Assembly: GCF_022557175.1 (NCBI RefSeq)
Contig: NZ_CP092915.1
Span: 5,208,001 to 5,272,000 of the forward strand
Source: Mycolicibacterium sp. YH-1
Lineage (GTDB): Bacteria > Actinomycetota > Actinomycetes > Mycobacteriales > Mycobacteriaceae
Direction of reading: 5' to 3'
Length of the DNA stretch: 64,000 bases
Both the position numbers and the translations under genes were made by a program. The notes beneath the pieces are model-generated. The model was given only the letters and a program-made list of their open reading frames with translations. It was not told where the DNA came from and did no database searches. Below are positions 26,151 to 37,041 of the stretch, piece after piece. Numbering within the stretch: position 1 is the stretch's first letter; each line of letters begins with the position of its first letter.

Positions 26151-26603
26151 TCAGTCGGTGGTGTGGACGATCAGAACGTCAGACTTGGCCCTGGTCGAGA
26201 CCTGGCCGGCGACCGAGAACAACCGCCCGAGGATGGCGCGTCGCGCATTCAGCCCCACATTGCCGACCACTAGAAGGTCAGCCCCGACCTCCTCCGCGAG
26301 GTGGACCAGGGCGTGCACCGGGGCGTCCTCGATGGATCGCTCCTCGACGACGGTCGCCCCTGCCGCCGCTGCGCGGGCGTGGGCCTCCCGCAGCACCGCG
26401 TAGATGGGGGCGTTGCCCTGCACCATGTAGGCCTCGTCCTTGAGTGCGTCGGCCGCGCGCCGATCGTCCTCGTGGCGGAAGTACCCGGTGGCAATGATCA
26501 ACTTCGCTCCCGCGTCGGCGGCGATCTCGCCCGCTCGGCTCACCGCACGCAGCGACGACTCCGAACCGTCGGTCCCCACCAACACCGTCTGGTAACCGTC
26601 CAC
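26151..26603 (-). CDS. Universal stress protein, Rv1636-like (cAMP-binding type)
   Basis: A 150-residue single-domain Usp. The start VLVGTDGSESS and the glycine-rich nucleotide loop VVGNVGLNARRAILGRLFS are typical, and the ending KSDVLIVHTT is very close to my recollection of Rv1636, a mycobacterial Usp shown to bind cAMP. The GTG at 26603 is chosen because it aligns with the Rv1636 N-terminus; a GTG at 26642 would add 13 residues. It is the first gene of a two-gene operon with a cyclase-domain protein (gap 10 bp), which makes cyclic nucleotide binding plausible here too, though unproven. Confidence 0.8.
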   Translation of the reverse strand: MDGYQTVLVGTDGSESSLRAVSRAGEIAADAGAKLIIATGYFRHEDDRRAADALKDEAYMVQGNAPIYAVLREAHARAAAAGATVVEERSIEDAPVHALVHLAEEVGADLLVVGNVGLNARRAILGRLFSVAGQVSTRAKSDVLIVHTTD

Positions 26604-26785
26604 GTCGCCGTCCCCCGTCCCCTGAAATCCTCCAGAGTTCACTCAGGATAGGCAGCTGAGGACCCCGCCCACCAGGCATTCTTGACTTCAGAAGCAGTTT
26701 GTCGAGGCTGTCGACGCCGGCGTGCGCGATCACTTCGACCGGTGACTGTCGAACTCGTCCCAGCGACGTAGTTAGGCTGTGCCGC

Positions 26786-28036
26786 ATGGCTGCAGAAATC
26801 GTGCCGGTTCGGCTCGGGCTGACCAAGGGCGATCTGTACACGTTGTGGGCGCCGTCGTGGCGTGATTCCGACGACGAGTGGCAGGGATTCCTCGGCAAGG
26901 ACGAGGACCTCTACGCTTTCGAGTCGGTCGCCGACCTGACAGCGTTCGTCCGGACCGACACGGACAACGACCTGGTCGACCATCCGGCGTGGACGGCGCT
27001 CACCGAGGCGAACGCGCACCGTTGCGACCCCGACGATCGCCACACCTACGACCTCATCGGTGTGCCCGACGCGGTCGCCGAGAAGCCCACCGAGGAGTCG
27101 GTGAAGTCGCTTCTCCAGGCACTGTCGTTCGTTCAGGCCCTCGGCTCGGTGTGCGATCTGACGGCCGTCACGAAGTTCTTCAACGGCAACCCGGTGCTGG
27201 GCTCGCTCGGCGGCGGCATCGACGCGTTCGACGGGCGGCCCGGCCGCAAGCGCTGGGCCGAGATCGAGGCCGCGATCGGTCGTAGTTGGGATGGCGTCGT
27301 CGACGCCATCGACGAGATCATCACGACACCCGACGTCAACTCGGCCGCGGTGAAGAAGGCCGAGGAAGAACTCGCCGAGCCCGCACCGGAGCCCGAGGTC
27401 GAGGAGCCGGTGATCGATGACGTCGTCGACACCGATGAGGAGGTCGACGCGCTCGCGGCCCACGCCGAGGACCAGGTGCTCGGCAGTGACGAGGACTTCT
27501 GGACCCGCGTCGGCATCGATCCCATCCGCATCATGAGCCGCGGCGGCACGTTCTACACCCTGCGCTGCTACGTCGGCGACGAGCCGAAGTTCCTCGGCCG
27601 CAACGGCCGAATCAGCGTCTTCAACTCCGAGCGGTCATTGGCGCGGTTCCTGGCCGACGAGCACGAGAACGATCTCTCCGGGTTCGACTCCTACGACGAC
27701 ATCCGCACCGCCGCCACCGACGGCTCGCTGCAGATCGACGTCCTCGACGAGAACATCTACGTGTTGAGCGGCCTCGCCGACGATATCGCCGACGGTCCCG
27801 AGGCCGTCGACCGCGATCAGCTCGACCTCGCGGTGGAACTGCTGCGCGACGTGGCCGACTACGCCGAGGATCCCGCCGTCGACACCGCCCTGGACGCCGA
27901 CCAGCCCCTGGGCCGGTTCGTCGCCCACGTGCTCGACGCCGACACCGTCAGCAAGCCCCCCGCGCCGTACGCCAAGGCCGTCGCGCAGTGGGAGGAACTG
28001 GAGACCTTCGTCGAATCGCGACTGCGCGCCGAGTAG
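26786..28036 (+). CDS. Conserved mycobacterial protein (Rv3311 orthologue) with duplicated halves
   Basis: A 416-residue, very acidic, cytosolic-looking protein of unknown function, conserved at this locus in mycobacteria. It has two related segments. The first, near residues 5-75, contains DLYTLWAP, GFLGKDEDLYAF and TDNDLVDHPAW. The second, near 250-320, contains TFYTLRCYV, KFLGRNGRISVF and HENDLSGFDSY. A Glu/Asp/Pro-rich linker (about 190-230) separates them. ATG 26786 gives the conserved MAAEIVPVRLGL start. No enzymatic motif is recognised. It is convergent with add. Confidence 0.82.
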   Translation: MAAEIVPVRLGLTKGDLYTLWAPSWRDSDDEWQGFLGKDEDLYAFESVADLTAFVRTDTDNDLVDHPAWTALTEANAHRCDPDDRHTYDLIGVPDAVAEKPTEESVKSLLQALSFVQALGSVCDLTAVTKFFNGNPVLGSLGGGIDAFDGRPGRKRWAEIEAAIGRSWDGVVDAIDEIITTPDVNSAAVKKAEEELAEPAPEPEVEEPVIDDVVDTDEEVDALAAHAEDQVLGSDEDFWTRVGIDPIRIMSRGGTFYTLRCYVGDEPKFLGRNGRISVFNSERSLARFLADEHENDLSGFDSYDDIRTAATDGSLQIDVLDENIYVLSGLADDIADGPEAVDRDQLDLAVELLRDVADYAEDPAVDTALDADQPLGRFVAHVLDADTVSKPPAPYAKAVAQWEELETFVESRLRAE

Positions 28037-28048
28037 CTCGCGCCGACA

Positions 28049-29137
28049 TCACCCGACCAGGACGGCGTATCGCGGTTTGATGACGTCGTCGATCAGGGCG
28101 AGGCGCTCGTCGAACGGGATGAACGCCGACTTCATCGCATTGATGGTGAACCGCTCGAGGTCGCTCCAGCCGTAGCCGAAGGCCTCGACCAGGCGCAGCA
28201 TCTCCTGGCTCATCGTGGTGTCGCTCATCAACCGGTTGTCGGTGTTGACGGTGACCCGGAACCGCAGCCGCGCCAGCATGTCGAACGGGTGATCCTCGAT
28301 GCTGGGCGCCGCACCGGTCTGAACATTGCTGCTGGGGCACATCTCGAAGGGAATTCGCTTGTCCCGCAGGATGGATGCCAACCTGCCCAGCCGCATCGAA
28401 CCGTCGGGCATGGTTTCGATGTCATCGACGATCCGCACGCCGTGTCCGAGCCGGTCCGCGCCACAGAACGCGATCGCCTCGTGGATCGACGGCAGGCCGA
28501 ACGCCTCGCCGGCATGAATCGTGAACCGCGCGTTGTTGCCTCGCATGTACTCGAACGCGTCCAGATGCCGGGTGGGCGGGTAACCCGCCTCGGCGCCCGC
28601 GATGTCGAAGCCGACGACGCCCCGGTCCCGGAATCTGACCGCGAGTTCGGCGATCTCACGTGACCGGGCGGCATGGCGCATCGCGGTCACCAGGCAGCGC
28701 ACCGTGATGGGCTTGCCCCCGGCGGCCGCGGCCTTGGCGCCATCGGCGAAACCCGCCAACACCGCGTCGACCACCGCGTCCAACGACAACCCGTTGTCGA
28801 TGTGGAGTTCGGGAGCGAACCGCACCTCGGCGTAGACCACCGAGTCGGCCGCCAGGTCCTCGGCGCACTCGTAGGCGACCCGGTGTAACGCCTCCGAGTT
28901 CTGCATGACGCCGACGGTGTGCGCGAAGGGCTCGAGGTAGCGCACCAACGACCCGCTGTGGGCCTGCGTCTTGAACCACGTCGCCAGCTCGTCGACGTCG
29001 GTGGCCGGCAACTCCGCATAACCGAACTGATCGGCCAGCTCCACCACGGTCGCCGGGCGGAGCCCGCCGTCGAGGTGGTCGTGCAGCAGCGCCTTGGGTG
29101 CCTGCCTGATCGAGTCCAACGTCAGGAGTGTCGTCAT
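28049..29137 (-). CDS. add: Adenosine deaminase
   Basis: A 362-residue zinc TIM-barrel hydrolase that converts adenosine and deoxyadenosine to the inosines. Zinc ligands are in LHDHLDGG (residues 17-24), the family TIHAGEAFG near 210 carries His and the catalytic Glu, and the metal-site Asp lies in [10 protein letters not shown] near 305. It is the Rv3313c orthologue and belongs with deoA, cdd, punA and upp in nucleoside salvage. ATG 29137. Confidence 0.93.
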   Translation of the reverse strand: MTTLLTLDSIRQAPKALLHDHLDGGLRPATVVELADQFGYAELPATDVDELATWFKTQAHSGSLVRYLEPFAHTVGVMQNSEALHRVAYECAEDLAADSVVYAEVRFAPELHIDNGLSLDAVVDAVLAGFADGAKAAAAGGKPITVRCLVTAMRHAARSREIAELAVRFRDRGVVGFDIAGAEAGYPPTRHLDAFEYMRGNNARFTIHAGEAFGLPSIHEAIAFCGADRLGHGVRIVDDIETMPDGSMRLGRLASILRDKRIPFEMCPSSNVQTGAAPSIEDHPFDMLARLRFRVTVNTDNRLMSDTTMSQEMLRLVEAFGYGWSDLERFTINAMKSAFIPFDERLALIDDVIKPRYAVLVG

Positions 29138-29425
29138 CTCCCCATCTTGCGCAACAACTCCGGCGACGGCGAGGTAATCGGGCCGCTACACACTCAATGT
29201 TCGGGTGATGATCAGCTCCCGGTGCTCGAGCCATCCCGTATTCGCCGCCCCAGTGCAGCGGCCTCAAGATTTAGCAAACACAGGAGCTGTCGACGGACAC
29301 ACTCGCCGCCGACGGTCGAATGCTCCCCCCAACAACCGGAAGCGCGCCAGGAATTCTCGTCAGTCGCTGACAGTCGGTTGACTATTCAAGCGCAAGCACG
29401 CGTTGTTCGCAGCTAGGATCGCCGA
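29138..29425. other. Intergenic region between add and the first GGDEF gene
   Basis: This divergent gap of 288 bp holds the add promoter and the promoter of the diguanylate cyclase pair. A TAGGAT hexamer at 29414-29419, six bases before the ATG at 29426, fits a leaderless -10. I see no long inverted repeat, no RNA gene and no convincing small coding frame. Confidence 0.4.
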
Positions 29426-30901
29426 ATGTGGATACCCGCCGTCGAGCGTATTCGCTCGAGTCGACGGGCCACCGCAGGCGCCGCAATGGTGCTGGCGCTC
29501 TCGTACGTACTTCTCGGTCGGCTGACATTCTCGGTATCCGTCGAACACAGCAACGTCACCAGCGTCGTCTTCGCCCCCGAGGGCATCGCCTTGGCGTTCT
29601 GCATACTGTTCGGGCCGCGTGTCGCATGGGGCGTGTTCCTCGGCCAGACCATCCTGTCGATCTGGACGGGTCCGTCGGTGCTGGGCGGTGCCGGCATCGG
29701 GCTGGTGAACAGCCTCGAGGGCATCCTCGGCGCGGCGCTGTTCGCGCGGTGGCGGATATCGCCGCAGTTCGCCCGGCCGCGCGATGTAGCCCTGTTCGTC
29801 GCCCTGGTGTTCCTGATCTTGCAGCCCATCAGTGCGACCGCCGGCGTGAGTGTGTTGTGGGGAGTGGGGGTCACCCCCGCCGATTGGATCCCCAGCGGCT
29901 GGGACGCCATGTGGATTCACGGGATTCAACGCCCGATCTCCGATCCGAGCCAGCTCCCGTCGGCGTGGGTGCACTGGTGGATCGGAAACTCCCTCGGCCA
30001 AATCCTGGTCGCACCACTGCTGCTGGCCTGGGCCACGAAGGGAACGTGGCGGCGGCCCGATAGCCGCGGCGACTTGCTTGCCAGTGCACTGGTCATCGGA
30101 CTGACGGGAATAGCAGCCACCGTGTTGCCCATTCACCCCGTGCTGGTGCTCGGCGTGACCTTCCCATTGCTGGTACTGATCGGGCTTCGGCGCGGCCTGC
30201 GCGGTGTGACCACGGCCAATGTCGTCATCACGCCAGCCGTCCTCTGGGCCGGCACCTCCGCCAAGAGATTCCTGGACCAGGTCAGCGTTCCGGATCGCCT
30301 TGCCTACGTCGGATTCTTTGTCGCGACCGCCTTCATCCTCTTCTCCTTGATGCTGTTCTCGATGTTCGAGGAACGCCGATTGCTGGTCGAACGGCTGGCA
30401 CGTCTCGCGCGCCAGGACTCGCTGGTTCCGCTGGATAACCGGCGCCATTTCGTCGAGCAGCTCGAGCCACTCATCCAGCAGGCAACCGCACGCGGCAGCC
30501 CTTTGGCAGCAATAACTTTCGACATCGACCACTTCAAGCTCATCAACGACACCAACGGCCACGCGGCCGGCGACCGAGTACTCATCGCTGTGGCCAACAC
30601 ATGCAAAGCACTGCTACGCGACACCGACATCGCCGCTCGGATCGGTGGCGAGGAGTTCGCCATCGTGCTCCCCGACACCGACGTCGCCGACGCGCAACGA
30701 TTCGCCGATCGACTCCGCAGTACCATCGCTGTGCAGCACCTCGTGGCCTCTGACGCAACGGCGGCCGCTGCCATCACCATCAGCGTCGGTGTCGCCGCCC
30801 TGCAGCCGGGTGATTCCCTCGATGACTTCCTCAACCGCGCCGACGCGGCCCTGTACGACGCGAAACGAGGTGGCCGGGACATGGTGGTGGTTGGTCGGTG
30901 A
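29426..30901 (+). CDS. MASE1-GGDEF diguanylate cyclase, copy 1 (with I-site)
   Basis: A 491-residue membrane diguanylate cyclase that would make c-di-GMP from GTP. Residues 15-320 are an eight-or-so-helix MASE1-type sensor (blocks VVFAPEGIALAFCILFGPR and HWWIGNSLGQILVAPLLLAW, quoted as FAPEGIALAF and WWIGNSLGQ). Residues 330-490 are the GGDEF domain with the active loop RIGGEEF (GGEEF 407-411). An RxxD inhibitory site, R398-D401, lies five residues before it, so feedback inhibition is expected. The sensor ligand is unknown. A close paralogue follows immediately. Confidence 0.88.
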   Translation: MWIPAVERIRSSRRATAGAAMVLALSYVLLGRLTFSVSVEHSNVTSVVFAPEGIALAFCILFGPRVAWGVFLGQTILSIWTGPSVLGGAGIGLVNSLEGILGAALFARWRISPQFARPRDVALFVALVFLILQPISATAGVSVLWGVGVTPADWIPSGWDAMWIHGIQRPISDPSQLPSAWVHWWIGNSLGQILVAPLLLAWATKGTWRRPDSRGDLLASALVIGLTGIAATVLPIHPVLVLGVTFPLLVLIGLRRGLRGVTTANVVITPAVLWAGTSAKRFLDQVSVPDRLAYVGFFVATAFILFSLMLFSMFEERRLLVERLARLARQDSLVPLDNRRHFVEQLEPLIQQATARGSPLAAITFDIDHFKLINDTNGHAAGDRVLIAVANTCKALLRDTDIAARIGGEEFAIVLPDTDVADAQRFADRLRSTIAVQHLVASDATAAAAITISVGVAALQPGDSLDDFLNRADAALYDAKRGGRDMVVVGR

Positions 30902-30933
30902 CTCGCCTGCTCCCCACTGACATCCGCACCGAC

Positions 30934-32406
30934 ATGTGGACGAAATCGATCGAGCGGATTCGGTCGAACCCAAGGCACACCGCACTCGCTGCTCTTGTGC
31001 TGGCGTTCGCCTACGTTGTGCTGGGTCGGCTCACGTTCTCGGTGTCGGTCGAGAACAGCAATGTCACGAGTGTCGTCTTCGCACCCGAGGGCATCGCCTT
31101 GGCCTTCTGCATACTGTTCGGGCCGCGTGTCGCTTGGGGCGTGCTTGTCGGGCAGACGATCCTGTCCATCTGGTCTGGTCCGTCGGTGCTGGGCGGTGCC
31201 GCCATCGGACTGGTGAACAGCCTCGAATGCGCCCTCGGCGCGATTCTGTTCGCGCGCTGGCGGATCTCGCCGCAGTTCGCCCGGCCGCGCGATGTCCTCC
31301 TGTTCGTCGCATTGGTCTTCCTGATCTTGCAGCCGATCAGCGCCACCGGCGGGGTAAGCGTGCTCTGGGCGATCGGCACTACACCCGCGGATTGGATTCC
31401 GGACGCGTGGCAGGCGTTCTGGATTCAGGGGATCCAGCGCCCGCTTGCCGACCCGAGTGAGATCGCCCCGGCGTGGATTCATTGGTGGATCGGCAACTCC
31501 GTGGGACAGATGCTGATCGCACCGTTGCTACTCGCCTGGGCGATAAGGGGCGTCTCGCGCCGGCCGAAGTCGAGTTACGACCTCCTTGTCAGCGCGCTGG
31601 CCATCGGCCTGCTGGGCCTCGCCGCGACCAAGTTGACCATCTACCCGTTGCTGGTGCTCGGCGTGACCTATCCGCTGCTGGTCTGGATCGGGCTTCGGCG
31701 TGGCCTGCGCGGTGTCACCACTGCGAACGTCCTGATCGCACCGGCAATCACGTGGGCGGGAGCGGTCGGAACCGGTTTCCTATCGCATCTCGACGTTTCC
31801 GACCGCCTCGCCTATGTCAGCTTCTTCATCGCCACGGCCTCCATCTTCTCGTTGATGCTGTTTGCGATGTTCGAGGAGCGTCGGGTGTTGGTCGAACGGC
31901 TGGACGATCTCGCACGCCTCGACTCATTGGTGCCCTTGGCGAATCGCCGACACTTCGTCGAGAGCCTGCAACACGAACTCAGGAGGAGGACCGAACGCGA
32001 CGGTCCAGTGGCGGTCGTGGTCTTCGATGTGGACCACTTCAAACGCATCAACGACGAACACGGCCACGCGGCAGGCGATTCGGTGTTGATCGCCATCGCG
32101 CTCACCTGTCAGACGCGGCTGAAAGCGGGTGGGCTGGCGGCCAGGATCGGCGGCGAGGAGTTCGCCCTCGCTCTACCCGACACCGAACTCTCAGACGCCC
32201 ACCGATTCGCCGACCAGCTCCGCGACGCCATCGCACACCAGCATCTGACTCAGGACGCTTCCGACACGTTGATCCCCGTCACCGTCAGCGTGGGCGTCAC
32301 CGTGGCGCGGACTGCGGATTCGATCGACGCGATTCTCACCCGCGCGGACGAGGCTCTCTACGGCGCCAAAAGGGGCGGCCGGAACACCGTGGTTGTCAGC
32401 GAGTGA
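30934..32406 (+). CDS. MASE1-GGDEF diguanylate cyclase, copy 2 (I-site lost)
   Basis: A 490-residue tandem paralogue of the preceding gene, alike in both the MASE1 sensor and the GGDEF domain. The catalytic loop RIGGEEF is intact (GGEEF 406-410). The residues matching the RxxD site are K397 and G400, so product inhibition is probably lost. ATG 30934 aligns with the start of copy 1 (MWTKSIERI versus MWIPAVERI). A GTG at 30898 overlapping the copy 1 stop (GTGA) would add 12 residues and is a real alternative. The 3' end overlaps deoA by 11 bp. Confidence 0.87.
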   Translation: MWTKSIERIRSNPRHTALAALVLAFAYVVLGRLTFSVSVENSNVTSVVFAPEGIALAFCILFGPRVAWGVLVGQTILSIWSGPSVLGGAAIGLVNSLECALGAILFARWRISPQFARPRDVLLFVALVFLILQPISATGGVSVLWAIGTTPADWIPDAWQAFWIQGIQRPLADPSEIAPAWIHWWIGNSVGQMLIAPLLLAWAIRGVSRRPKSSYDLLVSALAIGLLGLAATKLTIYPLLVLGVTYPLLVWIGLRRGLRGVTTANVLIAPAITWAGAVGTGFLSHLDVSDRLAYVSFFIATASIFSLMLFAMFEERRVLVERLDDLARLDSLVPLANRRHFVESLQHELRRRTERDGPVAVVVFDVDHFKRINDEHGHAAGDSVLIAIALTCQTRLKAGGLAARIGGEEFALALPDTELSDAHRFADQLRDAIAHQHLTQDASDTLIPVTVSVGVTVARTADSIDAILTRADEALYGAKRGGRNTVVVSE

Positions 32407-33706
32407 TCCGATCGATGATGAGCGGGCCGATATCGGGTGGCTGCTCCCCTGGGCCGCTGACGCTCCACGCGCCGTCGAGTTCGGCGATCGCACCCGGGTA
32501 GCGCTGCGGGGTGTCGGTGTACAGCGTGAACAACGTCTCACCTGCGGTGACGGGCTCGCCGGGCCTTCGGTGGATCCTCATACCCGCGCCGAACTGCACG
32601 TGCTCGCCCGGCGCCGACCTGCCCGCCCCTAGTCGCCACACCGCAAGGCCCACCGCCATGGCGTCGGTATCCCCCATCGTGCCGCCATGGGGCGCCGTGA
32701 TCGTCTCGGAGTACGCCCCGACGGGCAGCGGCTGGTCCAGGTCGCCACCCTGGGCGGCGACCAGCGCCCGGAACCGGTCCATCGCCGTGCCGTCAGCCAG
32801 CGTGTCCGCGGGGTCGATCCCGTCGACCCCGGCGGCGTCGAGCATCTCGCGGGCCAGCGCCAGGGTCAGCTCCACCACGTCGGCGGGGCCGCCACCGGCC
32901 AGCACGTCGATCGACTCGGCGACCTCGATGGCATTGCCCACGGCCAGGCCCAGCGGGCGGTTCATATCGGTGAGCAGCGCCCGGGTCGGTACCCCGTAGG
33001 CGGCACCCAGGTCGACCATCGTGCGGGCCAGCTCGCGCGACTGCGCCTCGGTCTTGAGGAAGGCGCCCCTGCCCACCTTGGAGTCCAGCACGAGTGCGCG
33101 AGCGCCCTCGGCGAGCTTCTTGCTCATCACCGAGCTCGCGATCAGCGGTAGCGACTCGGTGGTCCCCGTGACGTCGCGCAGCGCGTAGATCTTGCGGTCG
33201 GCCGGCGCCAGGTCCCCGGCGGCGAACACTGCGGCGCCGATGGTCTGAAGTTGTTGGCGGATTTGGTCTTTTGAGATCTCCGCGGTGAAGCCGGCGATGG
33301 CCTCGAGCTTGTCCAGGGTGCCGCCGGTGTGCCCGAGACCGCGCCCGGCGGCCTGGGGCACCGCCGCGCCGCACGCCATCACCACCGGCACCAGCGGGAT
33401 GGTGATCTTGTCGCCGACGCCGCCCGTGGAGTGCTTGTCCACCAACGCCAGTGGCTTGCCGTCACGCCGAAGGTCGCCGAAGTCGAACCGATCACCGGAA
33501 GCGATCATCGCCGCCGTCCAACGGGCGATCTCGCCGGTCTCCATACCGCGCAGGAAGATGGCCATCAACAGCGCCGACATCTGCTCCGGGTGCACCCGAC
33601 CGTGCGTGTAGCCGTCGATGACCCAGTCGATCGCGGCGTCCGACAGGACACCGCCGTCGCGCTTGGTCCGGATGACGGACGGAGCATCGAATGTGAACTG
33701 GGTCAC
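32396..33706 (-). CDS. deoA: Thymidine phosphorylase
   Basis: A 436-residue pyrimidine nucleoside phosphorylase that splits thymidine and deoxyuridine with phosphate. Family blocks are DKHSTGGVGDKITIPLVP (phosphate-binding, near residue 83), RGLGHTGGTLDKLE (near 120) and a VMSKKLAEGARALVLDSKVG segment (quoted as SKKLAEG and DSKVGRGAF) near 195-215. The glycine-rich C-terminal domain is complete. It is the Rv3314c orthologue. Its start overlaps the cdd stop by four bases, so cdd-deoA is a coupled operon. Confidence 0.93.
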   Translation of the reverse strand: MTQFTFDAPSVIRTKRDGGVLSDAAIDWVIDGYTHGRVHPEQMSALLMAIFLRGMETGEIARWTAAMIASGDRFDFGDLRRDGKPLALVDKHSTGGVGDKITIPLVPVVMACGAAVPQAAGRGLGHTGGTLDKLEAIAGFTAEISKDQIRQQLQTIGAAVFAAGDLAPADRKIYALRDVTGTTESLPLIASSVMSKKLAEGARALVLDSKVGRGAFLKTEAQSRELARTMVDLGAAYGVPTRALLTDMNRPLGLAVGNAIEVAESIDVLAGGGPADVVELTLALAREMLDAAGVDGIDPADTLADGTAMDRFRALVAAQGGDLDQPLPVGAYSETITAPHGGTMGDTDAMAVGLAVWRLGAGRSAPGEHVQFGAGMRIHRRPGEPVTAGETLFTLYTDTPQRYPGAIAELDGAWSVSGPGEQPPDIGPLIIDRITR

Positions 33707-34122
33707 TGCGATTGCCCCTGGCGCTGCACCCGATCGAGATCGTCGGGGCCGAATGCGTCGGGTAGCAGTTCACCGAGCGTGCGTGGCCCAGCCGGATGGT
33801 CGATCAGCATGCCGGGACCGCCATGCTCGAGCAGCACCTGCCGACACCGTCCGCACGGCATGAGCAACGCGCCGGAACCGTCCACACACGCCAGTGCGAC
33901 GAGCCTGCCGCCTCCACTCGAATGCATCGCGCAGACCACAGAACACTCGGCACAGAGACCTAGGCCATATGAGACATTCTCCACATTGCAACCGACCACC
34001 ACGCGGCCGTCCTCGGTCAGCGCGGCCGCCCCAACCGGAAAACCGGAATATGGCGCATAAGCCAGCTTGGAAACTCTAATTGCGTTGTGCCGCAAATTCT
34101 TCCAGTCGATATCCGTTGCCAT
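33703..34122 (-). CDS. cdd: Cytidine deaminase
   Basis: A 139-residue homotetrameric-type cytidine deaminase. The catalytic zinc motifs are CAECSVVCA (near residue 56, with the proton-shuttle Glu) and PCGRCRQVL (near 90). The substrate motif NVENVSYG precedes them. ATG 34122 gives the normal N-terminus (DIDWKNLR); ATG 34140 is possible. It is the Rv3315c orthologue and first gene of cdd-deoA, divergent from sdhC. Confidence 0.93.
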   Translation of the reverse strand: MATDIDWKNLRHNAIRVSKLAYAPYSGFPVGAAALTEDGRVVVGCNVENVSYGLGLCAECSVVCAMHSSGGGRLVALACVDGSGALLMPCGRCRQVLLEHGGPGMLIDHPAGPRTLGELLPDAFGPDDLDRVQRQGQSQ

Positions 34123-34360
34123 ATCAGGCCTTCCGTCCATCTTCTGAATGCATTCCGAAGAACCTCTCAAGCGGCTCGAATAGCTAGATAGGTGACCCTA
34201 ACTTTCTACGCCAGTGGGTCATCCGCCCTTCCACGCTAGTTCTTTCAGTGGGACATTTGGGATTAGAGTCCCCCGTGGTTTCGGGCAGTTCGAATCGATG
34301 GCTTGCGCTACCGGTTACGACGGGATTCCGAAGTCCACCGATGACGTTGGAGGGTCGGAG
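34123..34360. promoter_or_regulatory. Divergent cdd / sdhC promoter region
   Basis: This 238-bp gap must contain the promoters of the cdd-deoA operon and of sdhCDAB. The part near 34130-34260 is noticeably less GC-rich than its surroundings. A purine-rich ribosome site (GGAGGGTCGGAG) ends directly before the sdhC ATG. I cannot place -10/-35 elements or operators with confidence. Confidence 0.4.
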
Positions 34361-34789
34361 ATGAGTACAGCGACAGCCGCGGATTCGGCCATACCGGCCC
34401 CGCGTTCGTCACCCCCGCGCCGCCGCACCTTGTATCGCGGCGACCCGGGCATGTGGTCGTGGGTGCTGCACCGCATCACCGGCGCCACGATCTTCTTCTT
34501 CCTCTTCGTCCACGTGCTGGACACCGCGCTGGTCCGCGTCAGCCCCGAGGCCTACAACCAGGTCATCGAGACCTACAAGACGCCGATCGTCGGGCTCATG
34601 GAGATCGGCCTGGTGGCCGCGGTGCTCTACCACGCCCTCAATGGCGTCAGGATCATCCTGATCGACTTCTGGAAGGACGGCCCGAGGCACCAGCGCAAGA
34701 TGCTGTGGATCGTCGCCGGCGTGTTCATCGCCGTCCTCATCGCCTCGCTTGGAGTGATCGGCATGCACATGGTGGAGCGATTCCTATGA
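34361..34789 (+). CDS. sdhC: Succinate dehydrogenase cytochrome b subunit
   Basis: A 142-residue membrane anchor of complex II. After a ~30-residue Ser/Pro/Arg-rich leader come three hydrophobic helices near 42-62, 80-105 and 120-140. RITGATIFFFLFVHVLD carries the family RxTG start and a heme-ligand-type histidine (near residue 57), and LYHALNGVR near 100 is the second typical block. ATG 34361 directly follows a GGAGGG-type site. It corresponds to Rv3316. Its stop overlaps the sdhD start by four bases. Confidence 0.92.
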   Translation: MSTATAADSAIPAPRSSPPRRRTLYRGDPGMWSWVLHRITGATIFFFLFVHVLDTALVRVSPEAYNQVIETYKTPIVGLMEIGLVAAVLYHALNGVRIILIDFWKDGPRHQRKMLWIVAGVFIAVLIASLGVIGMHMVERFL

Positions 34790-35268
34790 GCCCCTCGGTG
34801 GAGAACCCCTACGACCACGTGACCGAGCGCGGCGGCCCCGCGCCGGTCATGCAGCGCGCCTTCGACCGGCCCGCCAGCCTGGACAATCCGCGTTCACCGC
34901 GGAGGCGCGGCGGAATGCCGAACTTCGAGAAGTACGCCTGGCTGTTCATGCGGATGTCCGGTGTCGTCCTGATCTTCCTTGCGCTCGGACATCTCTTCAT
35001 CATGTTGATGTGGGAGAACGGCGTCTACCGGATCGACTTCAACTACGTCGCGCAGCGCTGGTCGTCGCCGTTCTGGCAGACCTGGGACCTGCTGCTGCTC
35101 TGGCTGGCGCAACTGCACGGCGGCAACGGCATGCGCACGATCATCGCCGACTACACCCGCAAGGACTCGACGAAGTTCTGGCTGAACACGGTGTTGTTGC
35201 TCTCGATTGTGTTCACCCTGGTTCTGGGCACGTATGTGCTGCTGACATTCGACGCGAACATCTCTTGA
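34786..35268 (+). CDS. sdhD: Succinate dehydrogenase membrane anchor subunit
   Basis: A 160-residue hydrophobic anchor of complex II with three helices near 48-72, 95-112 and 132-155. HLFIMLMW and LAQLHGGNGMRTI give the histidines expected near quinone and heme. The N-terminal ~45 residues are polar and proline/arginine-rich, as in mycobacterial SdhD. The start overlaps the sdhC stop (ATGA), and sdhA follows after 16 bp. Confidence 0.92.
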   Translation: MSPSVENPYDHVTERGGPAPVMQRAFDRPASLDNPRSPRRRGGMPNFEKYAWLFMRMSGVVLIFLALGHLFIMLMWENGVYRIDFNYVAQRWSSPFWQTWDLLLLWLAQLHGGNGMRTIIADYTRKDSTKFWLNTVLLLSIVFTLVLGTYVLLTFDANIS

Positions 35269-35284
35269 CCCAGGAGTCCTGCAA

Positions 35285-37039
<1,755 letters not shown>

Positions 37040-37041
37040 CG

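Noticed and set aside
29360..31482. Long minus-strand frames opposite both GGDEF genes
   Set aside because: They occur in the same relative place in both copies because the genes are duplicates. Composition is antisense-like, rich in Gln, His and Arg.
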